DNA of 64,000 nt, taken from the NCBI GenBank assembly GCA_040954595.2, contig CM082584.2:11780001-11844000 (forward strand), in the 5' to 3' direction. A program made the position numbers and the translations under genes. Source of the stretch: Balanoglossus misakiensis (Eukaryota > Hemichordata). The notes under the pieces were generated by a model. That model did no database searches, was not told the origin of the DNA, and worked only from the letters and a program-made list of their open reading frames with translations. Of the stretch, positions 1 to 13,186 are shown piece by piece. Every line of letters starts with the position of its first letter. Position 1 is the first letter of the stretch.

Positions 1-3000
1 GTCATGGTTACACTTTACGTTGAGCAAAAAATTAAACACAAGGGCAAATAATAGGATTGTATAATATTGGCATTGAAGCAAGGAAAGAAACTGGTCCGAT
101 GATTAATATTAAGGTGAAATTTTGGAGAGGGAAAAAATTCCCAAGATCTGTGCAACGGGGTTCATGTTTTTAGTCAAATCAAAATGATGTAAAATCAGTG
201 TCGTAACATATACTAGTACTTTACAATTAATAAAAGTTACCAGTTCAGTGAACTGATCAATTATCAGATAATGTTTTGTGGAAAAATGAATGAAATGAGG
301 CGTAAAATGTCAGGAGAGACTATTCTTGGGCAGTGATTCAACATCATGACAACCAGAATTAGCATCGAACCTTAAACCTCGTCGCAGTTAAAAGGCAGAT
401 ACATACACCGCAAATTGAAAGCAGCGCATCACCAGATCACAATTGTGAGATGTCTATTTAGAGGGATGGCCTTTTAGAACATTTAAGCTGCCGCACTCAG
501 CCCGAATTAATTAAAATGAACTCTAAAAGGCAGAGCTTTAACCCTTTGAACTTTCCATGTTTAATGAGGAGTAGACATCCCTTTTTTGTTATTTTAGTTG
601 TGAGTAATTCGAACAGTTTGCTGTATATACCGGAGTTCATGGCAAACAATTACGGAGCCTCCATGGCGACCATATTTGGTATGGTATTTGGGAACGAATC
701 TCAACCTGTTGAAATTAAACCCAAGGTCTCTTGTTTGTTAAGTCGACTTAAACTGACAGAAAAAAAGAATGTGAAAGCGACCAAGGTATAATTCAGGCTT
801 GAGATGGTTCGGATCTTTGATTGGGGGAATAATTCTATAAGCTTTAATAGACTGAACTTTGATCTATGCTAAAGATGGACGCCACTCGGACGTTTCGTGC
901 ATTCCGCAAGGACAAAAGGGTGGTCATCTTCTAAAAATAGACCAGCTAGATTAGAAAACAAAGGACCCAAAACAAGCACAAGTCCCTGTATGGTTAAGTT
1001 CAGCGCCCACGCAAAAACCACCAGTGGACCAGAAAGCAGTTCTGGTCTGACAAGAGTGTTTACGTCTGGGACGTTCGCGTGACGTCAATCGGTTTTGTGA
1101 GTCAACAATTGTTGCAATGACCACTAAACGCAAACACTGTAAAAAGCCCGGACAGAATAGAGAGGTGACAAAGCCTGTGGTCAAGCTGAGTCATCGGCTT
1201 TCGCAAGAGCGTAAGACTGCGGCCACCTCCCGCTTTTGTAATATGTACCTATGCATGTGTCACGGACCCAGAATGGTCAACCTAAGTTTCCCCTACATAA
1301 ATAATAAAAATGCCAACACAGCATAGTTGACTTTATTCTGACAGTTCTATGTTTTGTTAACCCAAATGCCTCTACAACCTTGAAATTCCTGGGCAGATTT
1401 TCCCTAACAAGTGAAATTTCTGTTGTGATGGAATCATATCCCCCTCCCCCACACACTGACATCTGCTTAGAGTGTACATGTATTAGTAAGACTTCTGGAA
1501 AATGATTGCGCTCAAATATGACCCTTCACCTTTTATAGTTTTTTAGGCAGGTAGATTTTGTTCAAACAGTCATTATTTATGATCATAAATGTGTCACACC
1601 TTGCTGTGTGAATAAACAGTGTTCCTCCATAACTATTGACAAGGTCCTACACTGTTATCACACCCACCCCCACACCCCACCCTTTATGATTCTAACAAAA
1701 TATACCAATTGAAAAGCAGTGGGGATTAACACAAAACCTATGGTTTATTTTTCACTCTTGCATTGTGCCTTTAAATGTGTGATTTTAATTTTGAAATATC
1801 ATGTGATCTGATATTTATATTAAAAAAATATAATTTTCCTTCCTTTGGAATAGCATAGGGAAACCATAGCTGATTTCAGTTTTTTTTGTCCCTCTATTCA
1901 CAGAACCCTCAAGTTCAAGTCAATTTGAAAATCAAATATTTACCAGGTAAGCAATTTCCCCCTATTTGCATGACACCCCCTCCCCCCCCCCAAAAAAAAA
2001 TAAAGAATAAAACCATCCTCTCTCCTCCACATGTCTACAAATCTCAATACAAAGACACCCTCATTTAAGAAAATTTATGCGCGATAATTTACGTTAGCCT
2101 AGCAGTTATAGTTGCATAAATCAAATAAATCCGCTGTAAGGTCACGGATAAATCATACTTTGAAAATGTCATATTGACACATAACTGATATTAAACTAAT
2201 AGCTTGCTTCGGTCAAATGAAAGTGTTTTATTTTAATGAAGGTCGCTGTGAAAGGCGGGTGTCAAAGGTCATCGCACGTGCCCTATTTCACTTGCAGATT
2301 TAAAATTATTAATATGGCTGCAGGTTGATATTCTTGGGTTATTGTTTACCGTACACTGAGAAGGTGATCTCTAACGGTGTACATCTTCAACAAGCTGCTT
2401 TTAGTGATTTCTCTCTGACACCCGACAAAATAAAATCCGGTAGAATATGCGGGACAATTATTTTATTTTAACTACAGTATTCCATGTCCGGTGCCATCCA
2501 CTGATGTTTTTTTAGCAGAAATAAATAAAAGCGACCTACATGCAAAGGTGAAATCAAAGCTAGGTAGATTATTCACCTCACTGCTATCAAAGAAAAACTT
2601 GTTTACACCAAAAACGCTTGGGGCGCTTCGAGAGAGAGAGAGCGTTGAGACTTGTAAATGGAACGGTAGTATTCCATACTCCCTACTTTTCCTGTGCATT
2701 TTATCTCGATCATCACTGGGAATGATATTAATTATTATGCCCTTCGTTTCTATCTGCCTTAGCCACTATGCCGGTCCCTAATGTTAAATATTAATAATAA
2801 TTGTAAAGCCACTACCAAACAATAAACTAGTGTCACACATTACATTATATTTAAATTACAAATATTGAAAGATTCAGTTCCGGATTTTTCTCCATTCTGT
2901 TTCCATATCCAGGACAAAAAAAGTCCCTTTTTAATAGTCAAGGAGTCAATTTTGATAAAATGGAAATTTGAGACTAGTGATAATGGATTATTTACGGCAA

Positions 3001-6000
3001 ATTGCGACCTATCAACGACCAGATAGTTTATGTGAATGAGACCTAACCTGTCTTGCAATCTTGCATTCATTAACCCGTTGGGTCAACTAAGTTAATTTTC
3101 AATGCACAGTATAAAGCGTCTACTAAGATTGCCATGGGAACGCAAGATGTGAAGTATTCCGTCCGCATTGAAAATTAGATGTTTTGGTGTTTTTCTTTCT
3201 GGGGAAATGACGTTGTTGTAATCAGCAATAATTCCGCGAAATGTGTTCAATACTAACGAGAGGCCATCCTTACGTCCGTGTAAATATTATCACAACCCAT
3301 ATCTTCAGTGCATACATTATAATGAAACCGCGGCTTGCGTCGGAAGCAAATAATTTTAATGGGTTGTTTTGTCACAGATTATGCGATGAATGATGGAAAG
3401 CAATTTGCTGTAGTTTTTCAAAGACCGGCAGTCAATTCGGTACATTGAGAAGAAAAAGCAGCGCGTATAATTTATATGGGTACGTGAGCTTGGGTTTTGA
3501 CGAATAACGGGTTTTTCTCAAGCTTGGTATTCCGAAAATGCGGAAAATTACACGCCGCGAGGAACGGCTGTCAAGCTTTGCATCATTTCACTCCAAGATT
3601 TGTAGTGAAATACATCGCATCCAAATGGGATCGCCCAGTCAACAACTGAACTGAATACGTTATGCCCCGCTAAGGCGAATTCTTCAAACACGGAAGTCAC
3701 GACACACGGAATAAGAGATACCAGGTTGCGGAACAGTTGTCATCTTTAAGAAATAAACAACGGATCAATTGGTTGTTGTTTTTCTTGAACAAGGAAAAGA
3801 GGAATTGGATTTCATTCCATGCAAATTAACCCATCGTGACAGTAATCCACCAAAGTGATTTTGGTATACTATTTGGAACAGGTCACAGAAAATAGACTTT
3901 ACGCGTTGAGATTTTTAAAATAGAAAATGTCCTAGGGTTACGTTTCGAGTAACTTATTTATTCGTGCAATTTTCACGGAAGAAACGACTTAACTCCCGTT
4001 CAGAAAAGACAAAATGTCATATTTGTTCAAACGCAGAAGACGGAAATTCACAATTTTACAAAGTGCAATGTGGCCCCTTGTCGAACGTTGTACTCTTGCT
4101 GTGGTAATGTGTTAGCCTATTAGTCACTTTATAGCGTACTTTCGGGGAAAACACGCGCCGACAGAGAGAAAAAAACGTCGAAATTGGTTTTGTAACCTTT
4201 AACGGATTTATTTTTCTGACAAGACTATTTGACATTTTCTAAACAATATCAACCATGCTTTGACGTAGTCATTTAACTTATTAAAATTCATAGGCTTATT
4301 TCAGTAGAAACCGTAAAATATTCGACCTTTCCGAGGCACAAATATCATGGAGAATACTGTAATCGTATCCGCCCCATAGCAATGACCTTGGGTCAAACAA
4401 CCTTCCCCTACTTACACAAAGTATTAAAGCTTACACGCGCAATCGAACGATTTCTTGTTGATTTTCACCTTTAAAAAACAGTTTATATCTTCAGTTGTCA
4501 AAATAAATTTTAATTTTCTAGTGAATTCACCGAATTCGGCTTAAATAGTGAGTTAATTCGGCGGCATCATGCTTTTTTCGTTGCAAATTTATCCAAAGCC
4601 TTCCAACGAAGCTGGCGATCACGACAAGACCGATTCATTCATGCAGCGCATGACGCAGCAGGGCGATACCACGCTAGCGCAGGGGTGGCTGTCGGGACGA
4701 GTGATGACGTCACAACCTTGGCACTCACCCACTTGCAAGTCGCATGAAAAGAACAGTGACATTGTCCAATATCGAAACCCCGACATGGCACCCGGCATAT
4801 ATATTTTTGTTCATTAATACGACTGAGCCATCGCCCTATACCGACTCAGTTTAATCCAAATCCAATCCGTCTCTCCGCGCCGTAGAATTGACGCGACTCC
4901 GGGGCCTACTGGGAATTTCGCGTTATGGGAAAACAATTCTCCGTAAGGTTCGTTCAACTTCCACGTCATAGACATATATTAAATGCAAAGAGCGGCACTA
5001 GTGTACGAGATGGAGCGACTGAATGAACGAACGTCCTTGTGTGGGCGTTCGGTGCAGGAAAAACACGCACGTTTCAACTCTTTACTCGTATAACACACAC
5101 CGGTAAAGGATGCCCGAAGACTTTAAGTGCAAGGGAGGTTTTCTTAAGATTTAATAATATAACAGGAGACGCTAGCCAAGGTCGACATACAAGAAATTGA
5201 GCCATCGGTAATTATTTACATCCGCGACGTAGAAATCAAATGCACGAATTCCACAGACTAGAGAGCTGCGTCTAATAGTAAATTTTCCGCTTGCGATTAT
5301 AAATTGTGGGGGGGGGGGGGGTCGGGTACACGCGGAAATAAATATAAATACGACCCCTTTGACATTTTGCCACGCCTGCAGAAGGAAACATATTCGTTTA
5401 CTGACGATTTCGTGGTGTTCGTCTATGTTCTCACAATGCTGGCAAATGTGTTGTTAACTACGAGAAATCGATTGCCCTCCGTGCGGGGGGAGGGGGGAGT
5501 CTACCAACGCCTAACAACATATGTCGGCATCCAAAGACAGCTTGTGGTCAGTTTCCCTGTGGGTGGTGTGGCGTGTCCAGTCCTGATCGCCACCCACTCG
5601 CCTCCTAAGGTGTAAATTAATGCAAACTATACCCGTGTGGGGTGTCTTCCGAACTGCCATTATGCAAATAGACACGCACGCATATCATAAAAAAAATCTT
5701 TCATGGACAACACAACAGCCGTACATGCCAGGGCATGTAATAGTACGTTTTTCCTTCATCTGTAAGACCAGTCCGTTTTTTATATAGTGAGCAGTATCTC
5801 TTTGTTTCGTATACTTGTGCCATGGTATGCTGTCTGCTTAAAACTATGAACCTCCCCCGCCCACCCACGAATAAGAGTCCCAGATTTTTCAAACACACTT
5901 GTGCACCGCCCCTAGTAAGCCAGTGCGAGCCCCCAAATGTTTTTTGTGCGTCCCCACTCTCTCAGCAACAGATTGACCCCCTCGTCCAACTAAGACAAAG

Positions 6001-7765
6001 CAGAAAAGTTTTAACAATCATTCAACGGGTTGTATACCCCACCCATGTACTGGCCTGTGCCGCAGAATCGAAAAGAGAACTTTGGGCCCACAGGTAAAAT
6101 ATCACGGCCTTCCCACCCCGGCATGCCCACGCAGTCCCCTTTGGGGCATTTTGTTACAGGGTCCGCTCTAAATTAACTCTAGTGGTGCGTACTTATTTTT
6201 TCATGGAGCTAGGGCAGCAGAGTGCCTCTGTCGTTTCAAGGACAGAAACTCTAGCATCGATCTGGGGTGCGTGGAGAGTTCAATTTTGCTAAAGAGCCTA
6301 ACACTGTACAGAGTTCGCAACAGCTGTGTCAATTGCGAAGGGAGACATCGATAAGCTTTAACCACCACTGCGGAGAACCCCTTTGCTTTCCTATTGAAAC
6401 CACAAGCAGACAAAACTCTCGTAAAATTCAAATTTCTGGTATGCTTTGACGGTCAACTATAGTTTCCCTAGGAAATGGTCGAACTGGCACGGTTTTCCTT
6501 TTTTGAAGGTCTTCCTTCCTAGTTTCAGCGGTCACCATGCACGGGTCAAGCGACCTTTGCAACGCAGAGCTGGGCGCTTGGCCAGAACCGGGGGCAGGGG
6601 AATTGGTAACGGGGGTTAGTCAATGACCACTTTTAATTGTCCCACACATAAATACATGTCGATATTACTTTGCACCGCTTCTTTTCTGCACACGGCGTCT
6701 TGTTGAAAGCCGTTGCGCAAGCCAAGCCCAGAAGCTTGGCGTTGAGACGCTCATGAGATATGTATGCAAAACTAGTGGCCGCTTGGCGTGCCCTGACTGT
6801 TTCACGCCCATTGTCCACTACATACATACAAAGCTTTTCACGGGGCGATCTCACGGCATGGACAGCATTTAAATCTTGCAACTCCGTTAAAAAGCCAATT
6901 TGAGTGGCGTTACTGTCTGTTTTCGACAAAGGAAGCTGTGAAACGCGTTTCACAAGTCTTTTAGCGAATGGTGGGCGACACCCGCAGGCCCACCTTGAAA
7001 TCAAGCTGGTCGTGCCGCCCTGGAAGGTGTGCCCTAGCCGCGCAACCCCTACATGTTGCGCGCACCCAAGCCCATTTACAATGATAAATTCGATTGTTAG
7101 GTGGGCGAGGTGGGACTGAAAAAGCAGAATGAAATACATATTAAGCTTGTATATACTTTTTTGGCCCGCATTAGTTCTGAAACAACTTGTTTCTTTTCAA
7201 CAGCGCAATCGAAGGCGCTCCCTCTTGACTTGCAAACGAGCCTGACTTTTATTTCCGAGGCTTGTTGCCCCAATCGATCGATCGTTTGCGGGAGAGAATC
7301 TTAATGGCATAGTCTGAGTCTGAATACGCGAAAAAGAGAGAGAAAGAAAACATATTGAACGCGTTCATCTACATGGTCCCCCACGCAAAGCGGTGGGAAC
7401 TGCTTGCCTTTAAAGGCCCTGTTGATAATAAAGGTTGCCTTCGCTGGGTCGACGCAGCACAGCTGTGCAGGCTCTACTAGGTAACCACTAGTAAAGTGAC
7501 GCCTGGTCTTATTTGTGGAAGCGACACCGCGCAGCGAGGCTTTCCTGGCTCTGAATAGGAAGGCCTCAAAGGCGTGGGCGGAGCTTGTCACCAATAGAAC
7601 ACAGGGAAGGTTGGACTTTTTTTTTTGGCCGAGAGTTTCGGTAAATATGCCAGCACCAACAATGCAGGCCAAACTTGCTTTTCAGCCCTGGTAACTGGGC
7701 AAACACAAGGTAATATCCGTTCCCCGGCGGCGCGCGGCCAACTTTTGTACAGAATTCATATTTAC
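1..7765. other. non-coding stretch, probable MIDN intron 3
   Basis: No exon is recognisable on either strand. MIDN exon 3 ends with a good 5' splice site at 7765-7760 on the minus strand, so the rest of that gene must lie to the left, here or beyond the window edge. I searched by eye for the next conserved midnolin block (the segment after the ubiquitin-like domain) and for the later FSGT-type block, and found neither. Open frames here (for example 6633-7139 minus and 5304-5615 plus) show no domain and no conserved motif. Local features are a G-run near 5308-5322, a C-run near 1978-1990, and AT-rich segments. Confidence 0.5.
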
Positions 7766-7822
7766 CTGTTCATCTGTTAGGTTCTCAACGGCTTGCAGAA
7801 GACCAGGGTCGTGTCGGTGAGA
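7766..7822 (-). CDS. MIDN: midnolin exon 3 (partial gene)
   Basis: This is a 57-bp exon of 19 codons, phase 0 at both ends. It is bounded on the minus strand by an acceptor (TTCCAG just before 7822) and a donor (GTAAAT from 7765). It encodes residues 103-121, SHRHDPGLLQAVENLTDEQ, which align with the vertebrate midnolin segment after the ubiquitin-like fold (pattern RPEQ-xx-QALE-x-LTE-x-Q). In family members this leads into a hydrophobic block used in substrate capture, which I could not find downstream. The exon is too short to be seen as an open frame. Its identity rests on phase, splice sites and position relative to exons 1 and 2. Confidence 0.82.
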
Positions 7823-8005
7823 CTGGAACGAAACAAAAAAGGGATGAATTAAAATCAACTATTGGTATCGCTTAAAAATGCAGCAAAGAAAAACACGTCA
7901 ATAAATTTACACCAATGCAAACAGAAAAGACACGGATTAAAGTCGCACTGCAAGTCCAGAGATCGAGAAAAAAAGCGCATATGTGAACAAAAAATAAAGA
8001 CCTAC

Positions 8006-8093
8006 CAGTAAGCCACTTTCCACGGCCGGCAAGAGGACCAACCTACAACCATCCGACAAAGCGTTGCTTTCCAGGGTTCCATCTCGTAGTTGT
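8006..8093 (-). CDS. MIDN: midnolin exon 2, second half of ubiquitin-like domain
   Basis: This is an 88-bp exon. The acceptor is CTAACAG, read 8100-8094 on the minus strand after a T-rich tract, and the donor is GTAGGT from 8005. It completes the codon split at the end of exon 1 (Arg73) and encodes residues 74-102: QLRDGTLESNALSDGCRLVL followed by LPAVESGLL. This matches the second half of the midnolin ubiquitin-like domain (pattern RLSSGKLQ, then DGSKLTLVP, then VEAGLM) and supplies its last beta strand. The exon ends in phase 0, compatible with exon 3. The GT/AG boundaries and continuous homology across both junctions make it secure. Confidence 0.87.
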
Positions 8094-8642
8094 CTGTTAG
8101 AAAGGGTAAAAAAAAAGAAGGGCAAACGGATATGGTGAGTGTCGGCTTGAATTGCCGGCTTCGCCGCACCGCCGACCATGCCAGCGAGGTCAAGGCAAGG
8201 GGGCACATAACTTAGGATGACTACACAATAATGGGGTCGAGAGCGGCCTCGGAAAAAAAGCACCGCAGCAAGCTTGGTTGCATTTGGGGGCTCAGAAAAT
8301 CGCCCTTCCGTGAATAGTCAGCGTAAACACAAACGAGTTTTAATATTAAAAACCAATTCAGGCCAATTCACAGGTCTCAGCGCAACACCATGGGTCGGGG
8401 TTTTCACACTTGTACTGCAAATATGGTCATACTCATAATGCGATGCTTGTCTCTAGCGTTGTGCGCACTGGATTCCATGGAGTCGGCGCTTTGTTCCGGC
8501 CGGCCCCAAAGATAATCCGACGGGGTTGATTATTTTTTTCGCTGACTGCAGCAAAGCCACGTAATATATTTATAGAGTAACCTTCGTTGCCGATCGTATC
8601 TACAGAACTATGGCGATTTAAAATGAAACAAACACACCATAC

Positions 8643-8860
8643 CTGTCTTTGAAGAGCAGCATGAGCTTCTCCTTGGGTGCTTTCAGCCTTTTCGCCAGTT
8701 TCTTTTTCAGCCCTTCGACCGTTTCGTTGCAGGGAACTTCGATCCTGAATTGGCCACCAGTACTTGGGTGGATATCTAGAGTCCAGTGTTCCGGACTGGT
8801 CGCAGCAGGACTGGTCGCGGAGAGCTTCCCGTTTGTTGCCGGTGTATTGTTATTTTCCAT
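8643..8860 (-). CDS. MIDN: midnolin exon 1, start codon and first half of ubiquitin-like domain
   Basis: The ATG is at 8860-8858 (context TACTATGG). The exon encodes residues 1-72 and ends in phase 2 at a donor AG|GTATGG (8644-8643 then 8642 downward). A polar Ser/Thr/Ala-rich leader of about 25 residues precedes the ubiquitin-like domain, which runs from WTLDIHPSTGGQFRIEVP through NETVEGLKKKLAKRLKAP to KEKLMLLFKD. The ETVEGL, K/RRL-x-RLK-x-PKE and LL-x-KD pattern is characteristic of midnolin rather than ubiquilin or RAD23. Midnolin is a mainly nuclear protein that in mammals delivers short-lived nuclear proteins to the proteasome without ubiquitination; that role is inferred here. The gene is transcribed leftwards, away from the DMRT genes, and is incomplete because no exon beyond 3 was found. 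Confidence 0.9.
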
Positions 8861-9300
8861 AGTACCGTTCTTGTAGTCGACTTGTGATTACACTATCCTT
8901 GCAATACGACAAATCGGATCTGCCGGTACTCTGGTGACTAGCAGGGGAAAGAGAGAGAGAAGATTTTGTTACATATGTCTGTGGTGGAGACGTGGCCGCG
9001 GCAACAACGGCTAAGACTGGAGTGGACAACTAAAGGCAACGACAGTCCGACGGTCCAGATCCCACATCATAGGCTGCGTAAGCCGTTCTGTCTGCCGAGT
9101 TGCGACCTTCCTCTCGTACACAATAGATTGATTCAGGAGGAGGTCCCCGCAGTGCTCCTACTAACGTGCTGTCCAATCACAACTGGGCAGCCAGTACGTG
9201 ATTACGGGGAAGGTACATCAGTCGTCACTGTTATTGACATTATTTATCGGAGTCCGCATTTGCTGTTTTGTGTAAGATATGCGCTTGTGATTAGAGTAGA
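8861..9300 (-). promoter_or_regulatory. putative MIDN 5' UTR and promoter region
   Basis: This is the region immediately upstream of the MIDN start codon. It contains a GA-rich tract (about 8948-8962) and a CCAAT box in good context (GTCCAATCAC, CCAAT at 9173-9177), about 310 bp upstream of the ATG. CCAAT boxes bind NF-Y in either orientation and are common in animal promoters. No TATA box or transcription start can be assigned from sequence alone. Confidence 0.4.
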
Positions 9301-10052
9301 ATAATACCAACCGCGAAAAAAACAAAAACAACCATAAAATTGGCCGGAAAAGTCACCCACAACACGAGATAAAAATACATTACAGTCGTAATTCTTCCGG
9401 CAAGTACCCCCCAAACCCCCCACAACCTCAATGGTATGATCTTTTTGCGTCACTACTGATACATTGATAGAATATAAGCTATTTTTTGCTTTAGAATATC
9501 GTAGTGAGGGATGTTTTCCTACCATTTGACTCAACAGCGGAATCACAGCTTTCAAACACAGCTGACCTACTGTGAAACCGAGTCTTGAACGGCCCAAAGT
9601 AAGCCATTCGCCTCGTATAACCAGTTTTTCAACGCAATGATATTTCCCCCAAACGCCCCCATCACTGAAACGGGGGTCTTGAAACGGTACGTATATCCAT
9701 TCATATTTTGCAAGCCATTCAGTGATCATGGGCGAAAAGGGAATATGAAATAATATATATGTACATAAATACAGACTAGTAACTTTATGGTCTGCATGTT
9801 CAGGTTACGTGGGCTTCGCATTGCCTTTTTACATATTTAAAAAGTATTATGACAAGCAATTATGCATTTTATGTATATCATTTTAAAAAGATAGTCACAC
9901 AATGGAAGCTCAAATACACGCCTTTCCTAAAATTAATATACCCCCCCCCCCCAAATTATTTATCTGCAGACACACGTGTAAATGACCAAGGTGTTTCTAT
10001 CCTGTAACTCCTCAATGTTGATAACGCAGACGTTTTATCCGTACCAATTAAA

Positions 10053-10136
10053 CATCTCTTTCTCCCCCTATCTCTTTCTCTCCTTGCCCCCTCCCCCTCT
10101 TCTCTCTCTCTCTCTCAGAGAGAGAGAGAGAGAGAG
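10053..10136. repeat. polypyrimidine tract ending in a (TC)8(AG)10 inverted dinucleotide repeat
   Basis: A C/T-only-biased tract of about 50 bp runs directly into eight TC units (10101-10116) and then ten AG units (10117-10136). The two dinucleotide blocks are reverse complements of each other, so this stretch can form a hairpin with almost no loop. The pyrimidine/purine mirror character could also allow triplex structure. It is a simple repeat and no coding role is supported. Confidence 0.9.
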
Positions 10137-13100
10137 CCAACACGCAAGCTATGAAGTTACCAGAGACAAAACGAAAGCCTGTGGCACCTCCATGTTCGAA
10201 CAAAGCTTTCAGATGATGCACTTGGATCCCGATCGATAATATCTGATTCGTCGGGCGAGTTTCAAATTGACGATGGAGAGAGGGTATCGTTACAATCGAT
10301 GTTTAACACGCAGTCATTGTTGTGAGTGTGTTTACTTCATTATCGTCGCGTTGCCGTGGGTGGGAACTTGTGCAAAGCTCCGTCCTTTATTTGAGATGGC
10401 GGAGGGGTAATTTATTCGTGGAATAGTTTAGTTGCATTGCGATGAAGGAAGCCCACCCCCGTTATCTCCGCGCCCTTGGTCCATCCTGTATGCGCCGCTT
10501 CGTGCGCCTTATCTGTGCGCGCCAGACATGCGCGCGGGCCGGGGTTGCTATATCAGCGTGAGCGCGGCTCAGATTTCCGCAGGCTCGACCTCGGTCACAA
10601 GGTCTTCATTTGCATCCTAGGCAACCAGTGAAACAATAGGATGACAATGGGTGTTTACACACCCGATTACGTCACTTGTTAAAATTTGAACGCGCAGGTC
10701 ATGGACACTTGGCGTGACCCTGGCAAACGTCCAGGACGAGATGGTGTTTTCATAGGAGACTGGAAGGCCAGCCTTGTGGTTTTCAAAAATGTCTCAGGAT
10801 CTCGGGAAAGATGTAAACAAACAACTGGTTTGGGCTTCCCCACTTCCACGTAAATGAATTATGCAACAGCAACAATAGATTGTATAGAATCGTGACTGCA
10901 GGCATAGACCCTCTAGGGTCTATGGTCGGAAGCTAAAGCAAGGTGTATTCTTTGTTTGCTTTTACGATCGGTTACATCACGGTTCTTGCAAATCTTTGAA
11001 AGAAAACAGGCCATCAACTCGAGGGCTTCAATGTACGCGATGCAAATCAGGCAGATGGGGCGATCTCGTTTTCCCTGAATATAATTCCAGATCTGCCCCC
11101 CCCCCGCCCCTCGCGCCCCTCTATCAAAGAGGGTCCGAGACTCCGGAGGTACCACCATGGACTTCACCATGGACTACCTTCTAGGCTTCTAGCTCCATGC
11201 ACAGTCCATGGTACCACCGACCAACTACTAGTAGTACTAGTATACCACCATAGCAGTAGCTATATACAGTACATTTCAAGCATTCTTTTGTTTTTACTTC
11301 CATTCTTGCGCTCAATTATTTTATGCAATTATTTTATCGCAACTCTCCGATTGGCAAGAAACTGACCGAATAATGGAATGCACTGTTTGGACATTCTTAG
11401 TGGAACCCCAGTTCCCGCAACTTTCAGACTGAAGGCCATCAGTTCTAAAGCAAATAGCGGAAAGATTCTCGCCCTGCGATACAGACCTATATGTCTGAAC
11501 AGGACAGAACCTGCATTGTCAGAGCAATACTGAACGGATGCTACGTATTATGCAAATACTAATATTAGTATGTGGTAGCATCTTGTTCATGCATACTCGC
11601 GCGACCGTGCGTGTCTCAAGCGATTATGAGGTTTCCGGATGTTTAAATCTCAAGTCGCATTGTCCACGGGCGTGGGTAGTTCGTCTTGTCTTGACTTGAG
11701 TTTAAAGTGCCAAGATCAATGGAATTTGAATAAAAATAGAACCACGCTAGGAGATGTATCAGTTCAGATGCCATTTGTTCGACCGTAAACCATGAAATGG
11801 GAAGAGCGAGCATTATTGGTTGGTCAAGCGTGATTATTCGTGACACGTGGTTCAGACTGAAGGAACAAGCGGAGCAAGGACATCGGATGTGGTTATGTGT
11901 TACAGCCGACCTTTCGTAGAGGTGTTAGCCACTACACAACAAAATGTTTGTCAAACACTTTTATCGGACAGAAGAGTGATGCAAAAACGTTTCAATCATT
12001 TTCGCGGAGCCAGAGATTTCTTCCCCATCTGAGCGGTACACAAACTTGTAACGCAGCTGTTGCAACGAACAGGCGTGGGTTTTACGACAAAATTTCTTTT
12101 CAAGTCCGTTTTTCCCCCGTTATTCCCCGACTTGGGCTTGGCCCCTGCGTGACCCGGACACACGTCCAGACAGACAGACACCCCCTTCTCAGTCGTTATT
12201 TGCTGCGTCACTGTCGGTGTGGCAAACCACTGGTCACATAACCAATTATAACCAATTATCGGGGTGGGTGGGATCAGAAACCCATGGAGACGGCGTGCCA
12301 TGCACGACATCCAGGTGATTCTGGAGTCAGATGTTTACTGAGGATTCGGAAAGGCCACATCCGATCAATTGACCCCTCATAAAACGAAGTAGCCGGTGGG
12401 CCTTTATAATAGCAGTCTGCGAACAAGAGAAACACGTCGCATATCCTTTTGGTAGGGGTGAGAAATTGCCTTTTCATTATTGGGGACGGACCAGAAACCT
12501 ATCATTTACTATTTTCCGCTACTTCTATCGTCTACAACTCGGATTCGTCTCGGTGTCTCATGTCTGATGTCGTGTGAGCTCTATCGTTTAATTACATCGA
12601 CCAGATCTTCCTCCACACACTTCACCGAAGGAGGACCGATCACGTAGTACAGACTCTGACAGGCACGATAAAAAAATCGAAATTAGAAGATCTTTTTGTC
12701 GCTCGTGGCAGTCACGAAGAACCGCATCTTTGACCGCGCTTTTCTGATGTGAGCATGCGTTGAAAGAGTGAGTAGTCACGAGTTCTGCAACGAGGTGATG
12801 GGGTCGGCAAATCTACCAATGCGGCTGCATCACTAATTGAAAAATCGACTCAATTTGCTGCTTTTTCACGGAACTGTTACTAGTTATTTAGGAAAAAATG
12901 TACACCTACGCATTTTCTATACTGGCAGATCGAGGGATACCCTCTTTTGAGAGAGTTCATTGAACACCACATCCGCACGTCCACATATTTTTATATCTCG
13001 TGGTTTCCATGACAAATTATTGTCTTTCTCAAACGCTGTTTTTCAGCGGTCACTGTGGTCTGGTTTTCTCGTATTTGTTAAAATGCCCTCGTCATTTTAC

Positions 13101-13164
13101 CACTCTGACAGGGTACATCGCAGACTCATTTGCAGTAAAAGAAGAGGTTCATCGTTTGTTTATT

Positions 13165-13186
13165 CATAGACAGTAGACTGTCTATG
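13165..13186. repeat. short inverted repeat, 10-bp arms with a 2-bp spacer
   Basis: CATAGACAGT and ACTGTCTATG are perfect reverse complements separated by AG. It could be a dyad binding site or chance; no neighbouring gene explains it. Confidence 0.8.

Noticed and set aside
6633-7139. 168-codon minus-strand open frame
   Set aside because: No domain or motif, atypical composition, and it is overlapped by plus-strand frames of similar quality.
7301-7450. Minus-strand frame with PPLCVGDHV, superficially like the RVGDH motif of the missing midnolin exon 4
   Set aside because: Only a few residues match, the following residues do not fit the family, and no phase-0 acceptor gives a continuous alignment.
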